Positions 8,553 to 15,440 of a stretch of 64,000 bases of DNA are shown here, piece after piece (the first letter of the stretch is position 1; every line of letters begins with the position of its first letter). This DNA is from Butyrivibrio hungatei (GTDB lineage: Bacteria; Bacillota; Clostridia; Lachnospirales; Lachnospiraceae). Under the pieces are notes generated by a model. The model did not search any database and was not told the DNA's origin. It saw only the letters and a program-made list of their open reading frames with translations. The position numbers were made by a program, and so were the translations under genes. The stretch spans positions 1-64,000 of the forward strand of contig NZ_FMUR01000019.1 in the NCBI RefSeq assembly GCF_900101605.1, given 5' to 3'.

Positions 8553-8637
8553 TATATGTGTTCATACAACTGGCGGATAAGTGGGTAACCACATGGGAGT
8601 ATGGAAATATATTATGAATGTCGACCGCCTGGGCAAC
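8553..8637 (+). promoter_or_regulatory. ZTP (pfl) riboswitch aptamer
   Basis: The conserved pfl blocks are present in order: ACTGGCGGAT near 8569-8578, GTGGGTAACCAC at 8581-8592 followed by GGGAG, and the 3' block CCGCCTGGGCAACC at 8625-8638, which pairs with the GGCGG of the first block as the pseudoknot. The motif senses the folate-stress alarmone ZTP/ZMP and normally controls purine or one-carbon genes. Here it precedes the genes for the last two steps of IMP synthesis, where ZMP (AICAR) is the substrate. The 3' block overlaps the terminator stem, giving the expected on-switch logic. Confidence 0.9.
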
Positions 8638-8668
8638 CGCTTTTGTGGATGCTCAGGCGGTTTTTTTT
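8624..8668 (+). terminator. Riboswitch expression-platform terminator
   Basis: A 12-bp stem (ACCGCCTGGGCA at 8624-8635 with TGCTCAGGCGGT at 8650-8661, one mispair) is followed by eight T residues. Its 5' arm is the conserved 3' block of the ZTP aptamer, so aptamer folding and termination exclude each other. Confidence 0.9.
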
Positions 8669-8830
8669 AAGTAATCACTAGGTTCGGTATTTTCGAACTG
8701 TAGTGTACTACTTAGTTCCGGCGAGCGAATGCGAGAGCGGAACTTCCTTTAAGTAATCACTAGGTTCGGTATTTTCGAACCGTAGTGTACTACTTAGTTC
8801 CGGCGAGCGAATGCGAGAGCGGAACTTCCT
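8669..8830 (+). repeat. Two tandem 82-bp double-hairpin elements
   Basis: Copies at 8669-8750 and 8751-8830 differ at one internal base (8699 T versus 8781 C) and at the last bases. Each folds into hairpin A (AAGTA, CACTA and GGTTCG pairing with CGAACC, TAGTG and TACTT around a GTATTTT loop) and hairpin B (AGTTCCG pairing with CGGAACT around a GCGAGCGAATGCGAGAG loop). The pair sits between the riboswitch terminator and the first purine gene, inside the leader transcript. The near-identity points to a recent tandem duplication. Confidence 0.9.
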
Positions 8831-8870
8831 TGTTACAAGCGAGTTCAGTGATATATACGGAGGAAAAGAA

Positions 8871-9578
8871 ATGGTAGATTTGAAGCAGGAAATTTCACGC
8901 ACAACATACCCGGGAAGAGGTATTGTTATCGGCTTTACAGCTGACGGCAAGAAGGCAGCTTGTGCTTACTTCATCATGGGAAGAAGTGAGAATAGCAGAA
9001 ACAGAGTATTTGTTGAAGACGGAGAGGGAATCCGTACACAGGCATTCGATCCTTCCAAGATGGAAGATCCAAGCCTTATCATTTATGCACCTGTACGTGT
9101 TCTTGGAAATTCAACGATCGTTACAAACGGCGATCAGACTGATACAGTATATGACCTTATGAAAGAGGGTAAGACATTTGAGCAGGCTCTTCGCACAAGA
9201 GAGTTTGAGCCCGATGCTCCTAACTACACACCTCGTATTTCAGGTATCATGAACGTTGAAAACGGCAAGTACGACTTTTCAATGTCTATCTTAAAGAGCA
9301 ACAACGGTGATCCTTCATCATGCCAGAGATTTACATATTCATATGAGAACCCCAAGGCAGGCGAGGGATACTTCATTCACACATATATGAAGGACGCAAA
9401 TCCCCTTCCCAGCTACGAAGGAGAGCCTACACTTGTAAACATCGAGGGAGACATCGATACTTTCACAAATAATGTGTGGGAAGCCCTTAACGAAGATAAT
9501 AAGGTATCTCTTTTCACAAGATTCATTGACATCGAGACAGGTAAGTACGAGACAAGAATCATCAATAAGAACAAGTGA
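8871..9578 (+). CDS. purO: IMP cyclohydrolase, PurO family
   Basis: The 235-residue protein matches the archaeal-type IMP cyclohydrolase family (Pfam IMP_cyclohyd), recognised from the N-terminal TYPGRGIVIGFTADGKKA and the YFIMGRSENSRNRVF segment. It closes FAICAR to IMP, the last step of de novo purine synthesis, in the cytoplasm. The ATG at 8871 is chosen because GGAGGA precedes it; an in-frame ATG at 8811 would start inside the tandem hairpin element. It is the first gene behind the ZTP riboswitch and is followed by the transformylase gene, so the two together replace a bifunctional PurH. Codon use is strongly biased, like that of a well-expressed gene. Confidence 0.88.
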   Translation: MVDLKQEISRTTYPGRGIVIGFTADGKKAACAYFIMGRSENSRNRVFVEDGEGIRTQAFDPSKMEDPSLIIYAPVRVLGNSTIVTNGDQTDTVYDLMKEGKTFEQALRTREFEPDAPNYTPRISGIMNVENGKYDFSMSILKSNNGDPSSCQRFTYSYENPKAGEGYFIHTYMKDANPLPSYEGEPTLVNIEGDIDTFTNNVWEALNEDNKVSLFTRFIDIETGKYETRIINKNK

Positions 9579-9670
9579 TATAATATCGCAAGTTTTATTT
9601 GTAACGCGCATGATTGCACGTTTTTAGAAGGAACACGGTAATTCGGATATCATATAACAGGAGAATCAAT

Positions 9671-10849
9671 ATGAACGAAATCGAACTTAAATACGGATGT
9701 AACCCCAATCAGAAGCCTTCAAGGGTTTATATGGAAAACGGAAAAGATCTTCCCATCGAAGTACTTAACGGAAGACCGGGATATATCAATCTTCTTGATG
9801 CTTTGAACGGATGGCAGCTTGTTTCTGAGCTTAAGAAAGCTACAGGACTTCCTGCGGCAACTTCTTTCAAGCACGTTTCACCTGCAGGTGCCGCTGTAGG
9901 AACACCTCTTTCAGATATTGAAAAGAAAATCTATTGGGTAGAGGATCTTGGCGAGCTTTCACCTCTTGCAAACGCTTATGCAAGAGCTCGCGGAGCTGAC
10001 AGAATGTCATCTTTCGGAGATTTCATCTCTCTTTCTGATGTGTGCGACAAGGACACAGCAATGCTTGTAAAAAGAGAAGTTTCAGACGGAATCATTGCTC
10101 CAGGCTACACAGATGAGGCACTTGAGATCCTTAAGGCTAAAAAGGGCGGAAACTACGCTGTTATCAAGATTGACGAGAACTATGTTCCCGATGCGATTGA
10201 GAAGAAGCAGGTGTTCGGCGTAACTTTCGAGCAGGGACACAACTTTATCGAGATCGGTGAGGACATGCTCACAAATATCGTTACAGATAACAAAGAGCTT
10301 CCCGAGTCTGCTAAGATTGATCTTATCATCGCACTTATCACACTTAAATATACACAGTCCAATTCAGTTTGCTACGTAAAGGGCGGACAGGCTATCGGGA
10401 TCGGAGCAGGACAGCAGTCAAGAATCCATTGCACAAGACTTGCAGGTTCTAAGGCTGACAACTGGTTCCTTCGTCAGGCACCTCAGGTTCTTAACCTTCC
10501 TTTCCTTGATAACATCAAGAGACCTGACAGAGACAACGCAATCGACCTTTACATCGGTGCAGATTACATGGATGTTCTTGCAGACGGCAAGTGGCAGAAC
10601 ATCTTTAAAGAGAAGCCCGAAGTATTCACAGAGGCTGAAAAGAGAGCTTGGCTTGACAAGAACACAGACGTAGCACTTGGCTCAGATGCTTTCTTCCCCT
10701 TCGGAGATAACATCGAGCGAGCATTCAAGAGCGGTGTTAAGTATGTTGCACAGCCCGGCGGATCTGTTCGTGATGACAACGTTATCGAGGCAGCAAACAG
10801 CCACGATATGGTAATGGCATTTACAGGACTCAGACTTTTCCATCATTGA
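9671..10849 (+). CDS. purH: AICAR transformylase (stand-alone PurH C-domain equivalent)
   Basis: This 392-residue protein corresponds to the AICAR formyltransferase half of PurH, without the MGS-like cyclohydrolase half. It transfers a formyl group from 10-formyl-tetrahydrofolate to AICAR to make FAICAR, the substrate of the preceding gene product. Diagnostic segments are KYGCNPNQKP at the N terminus, SFKHVSPAGAA near residue 70, the NSVCYVKGGQAIGIGAGQQSR stretch near residue 230 and FFPFGDNIERA near the C terminus. The start ATG has AGGAGA upstream. A 92-bp spacer separates it from the cyclohydrolase gene, with no terminator, so both respond to the same riboswitch. Confidence 0.92.
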   Translation: MNEIELKYGCNPNQKPSRVYMENGKDLPIEVLNGRPGYINLLDALNGWQLVSELKKATGLPAATSFKHVSPAGAAVGTPLSDIEKKIYWVEDLGELSPLANAYARARGADRMSSFGDFISLSDVCDKDTAMLVKREVSDGIIAPGYTDEALEILKAKKGGNYAVIKIDENYVPDAIEKKQVFGVTFEQGHNFIEIGEDMLTNIVTDNKELPESAKIDLIIALITLKYTQSNSVCYVKGGQAIGIGAGQQSRIHCTRLAGSKADNWFLRQAPQVLNLPFLDNIKRPDRDNAIDLYIGADYMDVLADGKWQNIFKEKPEVFTEAEKRAWLDKNTDVALGSDAFFPFGDNIERAFKSGVKYVAQPGGSVRDDNVIEAANSHDMVMAFTGLRLFHH

Positions 10850-10929
10850 TGCGCACAGATAAAAACTTGATCAGTACATGAATCATACGGATATCTTATA
10901 TGACAGCATGTCGAAGATTTCCGACAGAT

Positions 10930-10979
10930 ATAAAGCCGGTAGGCTGACCTGACGAAACAGGCAGTTTATCGGCTTTATC
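10930..10979 (+). terminator. Nested hairpin after the purine operon
   Basis: ATAAAGCCG at 10930-10938 pairs with CGGCTTTAT at 10970-10978, with an inner CCTG/CAGG stem around ACGAAA. The T run after it is weak, so it is a probable rather than a strong terminator. Confidence 0.5.
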
Positions 10980-11009
10980 TTGTATTGGCGCAGTTTGTAA
11001 ATAAAAATA

Positions 11010-11130
11010 GTGAAGAAATGACATTTTTTGCAAAATAAAAAAGTGAAGAAATGACATTTTTTGAAAAAAGAAAAAGTGAAGAAATGACATTTTCTGACAA
11101 TAAAAATATTGAAGAAACGACATTTTTATA
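11010..11130 (+). repeat. Four tandem 33-bp repeats
   Basis: The unit GTGAAGAAATGACATTTT begins at 11010, 11043, 11076 and 11109, an exact 33-bp period. The first three cores are nearly identical and the fourth has drifted. Each intact unit holds the palindrome AAATG-A-CATTT. Because 33 is divisible by three, the minus strand reads as an 11-residue repeat starting MSFLHFF in each unit. The array lies 60-180 bp upstream of an ATPase gene. Confidence 0.9.
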
Positions 11131-11188
11131 ATAAAATTATGTTGATAAAATGTAATAAACCCTGTATCGTTAACAAAGAGGTCAATAA

Positions 11189-12526
11189 ATGTTTAGAAGA
11201 AAAGTATTTGAAGAACTTACGGATTGGAAAAACAACTATGCACCAAAATACGCAGCTTTGCTTGAGGGTGCACGGCGAGTGGGAAAATCTACCATAGCGG
11301 AAGAATTTGCAAAGGCAAACTACAGATCATACATAAAGATTGACTTTGCTAACATTACGCAGGAACTTCTGGACGTATTCACGGATATAGCCAATCATAA
11401 GATGTTCTTTTTGCGATTACAGGCTGTGACAAACGTTACGCTATATCGAAGGGAATCGGTAATAATTTTTGATGAAATTCAGCGTCAACCACTGGTACGT
11501 CAGGCAATAAAATATCTGGTTGCTGATGGCACATACGACTATATAGAAACAGGGTCACTTATCAGTATAAAGAAAAATGTTAAAGACATCGTTATACCTT
11601 CAGAGGAGCATAAGATTCCTGTGTATCCGATGGATTATGAAGAGTTCATGTGGGCAATAGGAAATGACACATATCCATTACTCCGTGACCTATATAAGAT
11701 GGGGACGGAAGTGGGAAATGGGACAAACAGAAAACTAATGAGGGATTTTAGAATATATATGGCTGTGGGCGGGATGCCTCAGTCTGTAGAAGCCTATGTA
11801 AGTGGAAAAAACTTTTCTGAAATTGACAGAGTAAAACGTGACATAATTGAACTTTACATTGATGATTTCAAAAAAATAGACAGCTCGGGGATTATTGGCA
11901 AGATGTATGAGTCTATACCCAGCCAGTTGGCTACAAACAAGAAGAAATATGTTATTGCAAAGGCGACAGGAAAGCGGAAGACAAATAAAGATGTGGAAAG
12001 AATGTCCGATCTTTTGGATTCAAAGACAGTAATTGCATGTTATAACACGTATAATCCCAGCATAGCATTGGCACAGTCTAAAGATGAAGATACGTTTAAG
12101 CTATATCTGTCTGATATTGGTCTGTTTACAACAATGATCTTTAATGCTTCACCTAAGACAGATGAAAGTATATATAGCAAGCTTCTTGGAGATAAGTTGC
12201 CGGCAGACCTTGGATATCTTTATGAAAATGCAGTTGCACAGATGATAACCGCAACAAACAGAGCAGCATATTACCATACATGGAAAAAAGAAAACAGCAC
12301 ACATTATTATGAAGTTGATTTCTTGATTCAGGATAAGACAAAACTGCTCCCTTTGGAAGTAAAGTCTTCAGTTACCAAAAGGCATGAGTCCATAGATTCA
12401 TTTTGCAAGAAGTATTCAAAATATGTTTCGCAGGCAGTGCTTCTGTCGCAAAAGGATGTTGGAAAGGATAATAACTTACACTTAAAGCCGATCTACATGC
12501 TTCCGTTTATAATAGAAGAACTGTAA
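11189..12526 (+). CDS. AAA ATPase with DUF4143 and a nuclease-like C terminus
   Basis: The 445-residue protein has an AAA_14 domain: Walker A EGARRVGKST near residues 29-38 and Walker B SVIIFDEIQR near 91-100, then a DUF4143 region with GGMPQSVEAYV near 195. The C-terminal part contains YEVDFLI and LPLEVKSS (about 373-396), the D-x(n)-E-x-K pattern of PD-(D/E)XK nuclease folds. Proteins of this class are widespread in gut Firmicutes and Bacteroidetes, but their biological role is not established. The start ATG follows AAAGAGG. The four 33-bp repeats directly upstream are the most likely control region. It runs into the MocR gene with only 42 bases between. Confidence 0.82.
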   Translation: MFRRKVFEELTDWKNNYAPKYAALLEGARRVGKSTIAEEFAKANYRSYIKIDFANITQELLDVFTDIANHKMFFLRLQAVTNVTLYRRESVIIFDEIQRQPLVRQAIKYLVADGTYDYIETGSLISIKKNVKDIVIPSEEHKIPVYPMDYEEFMWAIGNDTYPLLRDLYKMGTEVGNGTNRKLMRDFRIYMAVGGMPQSVEAYVSGKNFSEIDRVKRDIIELYIDDFKKIDSSGIIGKMYESIPSQLATNKKKYVIAKATGKRKTNKDVERMSDLLDSKTVIACYNTYNPSIALAQSKDEDTFKLYLSDIGLFTTMIFNASPKTDESIYSKLLGDKLPADLGYLYENAVAQMITATNRAAYYHTWKKENSTHYYEVDFLIQDKTKLLPLEVKSSVTKRHESIDSFCKKYSKYVSQAVLLSQKDVGKDNNLHLKPIYMLPFIIEEL

Positions 12527-12568
12527 TATATTTTGCCAAATAAAAATTATTCATATTATATTATAACT

Positions 12569-13963
12569 ATGCTTACATACGATTTTTCGAAAGGGGAAGG
12601 CCCCCTTTATCAGAAACTGTACAATTTTATAAAAGCTGACATCACCAAAGGAGTTCTTTTGCCCGGGGAAAAGCTTCCGTCGAGGCGGAGTCTGTCGGGA
12701 AATCTTGGGATAAGCACGGTAACGGTGGACAATGCCTACGATCAGCTTGTGGAAGAGGGATATATAGAGGCTGTGCCAAAGAGGGGATATTTCGTTGCCG
12801 AGACTTTGAAGATTTCTTTTCCCGAGGAGAAAAAAAGTGATTATAAAGCGAAGGCAAAGAAAACGAAGGACGAGTATGACTTTGATTTTTCTTTGAGCCG
12901 TCCGGCGGCGGAGACATTTCCTTTTTCGGTGTGGGCGAAGCTGACAAGAGAGAATGTTGCGGGAAGGAGCGACAAACTTCTTGAAGTTTCGGAAAGTAGC
13001 GGTATTTATGAGCTTAGAGAGGCTATAGCGGGGCATCTTGCGTCATTTCGGGGACTCCATGCATCACCCGATCAGATTGTCGTGGGAGCGGGAACCGAGT
13101 ATCTTTACGGACTTATAATAAAGCTTCTTGGAAAAGACAAGAAATACTGCGTTGAAGATCCCGGCTACCGAAAGATAAGCCAGATCTACGAAGCTGAAGG
13201 AGTAAAACATGCTTTTGGCAAGATGGATAGTTCAGGGCTTCTTGTCTCGGAACTTGTGAGGACAAAAGCTGATATTGCGCATATAAGCCCGACACACCAC
13301 TTTCCGACGGGGATAACAATGCCCATAGGAAGGCGCGGCGAGATAATGGCATGGGCAATGGAAGAGGAAGGAAGATACATTGTCGAAGATGACTATGACA
13401 GTGAGTTCAGGCTGAGGGGCAACCCCATTCCGCCGCTGCAGAGCATGGATACGTCAGAGAAAGTTATATATATCAATACTTTTTCCAAGTCGCTTACTTC
13501 CACGATACGAATAGGATACATGGTGCTTCCCGCGCATCTTGCGGAGCGCTTTTACGAGAAGCTGTCCTTTTATTCCTGCACGGTCCCTACGTTCGATCAG
13601 TACAACTTATCGGATTTTATCAAAAAAGGATATTTCGAGAAGCATATAAACAGGATGAGGCATCAGTATACAAGAAAGCGTGAGAGCGTCCTTGAGATAA
13701 TAAAAAGAGAGCTTGACGGCGTAGATTACAGACTTATCGAGAATGATTCCGGTCTGCATTTTATCTTGCAGCTTTTTACAAAGCATACGGACAAAGAGAT
13801 TGAAGATATGCTGAAAAAAAGCAGGATAAAAATCTCTGCGGTTTCGGATTACTGCATGGAAACTCCCGATAAGCGGCTGCAGGGGCGATTTATAATAGAC
13901 TATTCCAATCTTGATACAGGTCTTTTGCCCAAAGCGTTGCAAACGTTAAGGTCCTGCCTGTGA
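12569..13963 (+). CDS. MocR/PdxR-type GntR regulator with aminotransferase domain
   Basis: Residues 1-75 form a GntR winged helix (LPSRRSLSGNLGISTVTVDNAY). Residues about 110-464 are a fold-type I aminotransferase-like domain with the VEDDYDSEFR motif near 277 and NTFSKSL near 306, whose Lys should bind PLP. Members regulate vitamin B6, GABA or cell-wall amino acid genes after sensing PLP. The start is the family-typical MLTYDFSK at 12569; there is no clear ribosome site, only an AT-rich stretch, so the mRNA may be leaderless. The next gene is an ECF substrate-binding membrane component, which supports a pyridoxine-uptake regulator (PdxR-like), though this is inference. Confidence 0.88.
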   Translation: MLTYDFSKGEGPLYQKLYNFIKADITKGVLLPGEKLPSRRSLSGNLGISTVTVDNAYDQLVEEGYIEAVPKRGYFVAETLKISFPEEKKSDYKAKAKKTKDEYDFDFSLSRPAAETFPFSVWAKLTRENVAGRSDKLLEVSESSGIYELREAIAGHLASFRGLHASPDQIVVGAGTEYLYGLIIKLLGKDKKYCVEDPGYRKISQIYEAEGVKHAFGKMDSSGLLVSELVRTKADIAHISPTHHFPTGITMPIGRRGEIMAWAMEEEGRYIVEDDYDSEFRLRGNPIPPLQSMDTSEKVIYINTFSKSLTSTIRIGYMVLPAHLAERFYEKLSFYSCTVPTFDQYNLSDFIKKGYFEKHINRMRHQYTRKRESVLEIIKRELDGVDYRLIENDSGLHFILQLFTKHTDKEIEDMLKKSRIKISAVSDYCMETPDKRLQGRFIIDYSNLDTGLLPKALQTLRSCL

Positions 13964-13970
13964 AAAAAAG

Positions 13971-14014
13971 TGGTATTAAAAAATAATATAAAATTATGTA
14001 TTATATAAATACCA
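13971..14014 (+). promoter_or_regulatory. Inverted repeat and AT-rich promoter region between mocR and the ECF gene
   Basis: TGGTATT at 13971-13977 is mirrored by AATACCA at 14008-14014, 30 bases apart, flanking AT-rich sequence with several -10-like hexamers (TATAAA, TATATAAAT). MocR proteins bind paired sites of this spacing, so this is a candidate operator for the upstream regulator. The link is inferred. Confidence 0.5.
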
Positions 14015-14104
14015 TGACGGTGTTATATTTTAAAAGCCGCGCAGAGTTTTTTCGTGAAAACATGTGCAGGTGCTTAAAATAAAAGGACTAAAGGCGGAAA
14101 AAAT

Positions 14105-14650
14105 ATGACTCAGACACAGACAAACAATCTTAAAAACAAAAATTATGTAAGATGGATAGCGCTGACGGGACTGTTTATGGGACTTAACATTATTATGTCG
14201 AGTTTCGGAATCCCGGTTCCCGGAGGGCATCTGTATTTATGCGATCTTATTATATGCACCGCGGCGCTTTTGCTTGACCCGCTTGCGGCTTTCGTGGTTG
14301 GAGGAATCGGATCTTTTTTGGGAGATGTTCTCTTTTACCCGGCACCGATGTTTGTATCGCTTGTGACACACGGGCTTCAGGCTGCGGTCATCTCGATTAT
14401 AGTAAGTTCAAAGTTTGGAAGGATAAAGAAGACACATTTTATCACATCGGTTGTTGCAACACTGATAGGCGCTGTTATAATGGTTGTTGGATATACACTT
14501 GGAAAGATATATGTGTACAGTACGTTTGAATATGCCATGATCAAGCTTCCTTACGAGATAGCGCAGGCTTTACTCGGAGTTGTGGGCTCGCTGTTTTTGT
14601 GCTATAAGCTTGGACTTATGAAGATATTCAGGCGAATGGAATTTGAATAA
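14105..14650 (+). CDS. ECF transporter S component, probable vitamin B6 uptake
   Basis: The 181-residue protein has five to six membrane segments and the S-component layout: a cytosolic Asn/Lys-rich N terminus, then IALTGLFMGLNIIMSSFGIPVPGGHLYLCD, where the PGGHLYLCD loop follows the first helix as in ECF substrate-binding subunits. S components bind a vitamin and share an energising module (EcfA, EcfA', EcfT) encoded elsewhere; none is in this window. Substrate is inferred from the upstream MocR/PdxR-type regulator and the inverted repeat in front, pointing to pyridoxine or pyridoxal. The downstream YwlG-type gene begins 14 bases after the stop, so they are co-transcribed. Confidence 0.78.
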   Translation: MTQTQTNNLKNKNYVRWIALTGLFMGLNIIMSSFGIPVPGGHLYLCDLIICTAALLLDPLAAFVVGGIGSFLGDVLFYPAPMFVSLVTHGLQAAVISIIVSSKFGRIKKTHFITSVVATLIGAVIMVVGYTLGKIYVYSTFEYAMIKLPYEIAQALLGVVGSLFLCYKLGLMKIFRRMEFE

Positions 14651-14663
14651 AGAGGATGAAATT

Positions 14664-15227
14664 ATGGATTTTAAAGAGATAACAGAGCAGAGCAAACAGG
14701 CGGTAACAGAGATACTTGAGAAGGCGAATCTTGCGCCGGGATCAATTTTTGTGGTTGGATGTTCATCAAGTGAGATACTGGGAGACCAGATAGGAACCGC
14801 TACAAATCTGGATTCTGCGAATGCGGTATTCGATGGGATTGTTCCCGTGCTTGAGGAAAAAGGTATTTTTATGGCAGCGCAGTGCTGCGAGCACCTCAAC
14901 AGAGCACTTGTGGTTGAAAGAGAGACCATGGAGAAATACGGCTTTGAACAGGTTAATGCAATTCCTCAGCCAAATCACGCCGGCGGAGCTTTTGCAACCG
15001 TTTGTTATCAGAGATTCAAAAATCCTGTTCTCGTAGAATCGATCAACGGAAAGGCAGACGCAGGAATAGATATCGGCGGAACCATGATCGGTATGCACTT
15101 GCATTCGGTTGTTGTTCCAATGAGAATCTCACTCAGAAAAATCGGAGCCGCTCCGATTATTTGTGCTCGTCACCGTCCGAAGTACGTCGGCGGCCAGAGA
15201 GCCATCTACGATGAAAACCTCATGTAA
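14664..15227 (+). CDS. YwlG/DUF436 family protein (TIGR01440)
   Basis: The protein of 187 residues matches the DUF436/TIGR01440 family: EITEQSKQAVTEIL at the N terminus, FVVGCSSSEILGDQIGT near residue 30, CCEHLNRALVVER near 75 and DAGIDIGGTMIGMHLHSV near 135. The family is conserved across Firmicutes; a substrate or reaction is not established, although the Cys/His/Glu motifs suggest an enzyme. ATG 14664 is preceded by AGAGGATG; the frame extends seven codons upstream to 14643, overlapping the ECF gene. Translation coupling with the S component is likely. Confidence 0.85.
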   Translation: MDFKEITEQSKQAVTEILEKANLAPGSIFVVGCSSSEILGDQIGTATNLDSANAVFDGIVPVLEEKGIFMAAQCCEHLNRALVVERETMEKYGFEQVNAIPQPNHAGGAFATVCYQRFKNPVLVESINGKADAGIDIGGTMIGMHLHSVVVPMRISLRKIGAAPIICARHRPKYVGGQRAIYDENLM

Positions 15228-15325
15228 GGAGGGGATGAGCGAGGTGGAGCGAAAGCGTCCCTGAAGTGTTTGTATAATATTTCATATCTGGTAAACGAAA
15301 CATAGCAAACATCTTAAATTACTGT

Positions 15326-15388
15326 AAATATCAATTATTGTGTAAATCTTATGTTATAATATTTATAATTATACGATAATTGATATTT
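15326..15388 (+). promoter_or_regulatory. Perfect 13-bp inverted repeat around a -10 element, upstream of the EAL gene
   Basis: AAATATCAATTAT (15326-15338) and ATAATTGATATTT (15376-15388) are exact reverse complements separated by 37 bp. The spacer holds TTATAAT at 15354-15360, a good -10 hexamer. This is the layout of a paired operator, or of a large cruciform. The regulator is unknown. Confidence 0.6.
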
Positions 15389-15440
15389 TTATTTGCGTTA
15401 ATAAGTGTCGGCTTACTTTTTTGGAGGCTATAGAAACATT

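Noticed and set aside
10896..11123. Minus-strand frame of 75 residues with MSFLHFF repeats
   Set aside because: It is produced by the 33-bp tandem repeat, has no clear ribosome site and an odd Phe-rich composition. I keep the repeat as a feature and the peptide only as an alternative reading.
11010..11130. CRISPR array
   Set aside because: The 33-bp units are contiguous without unique spacers.
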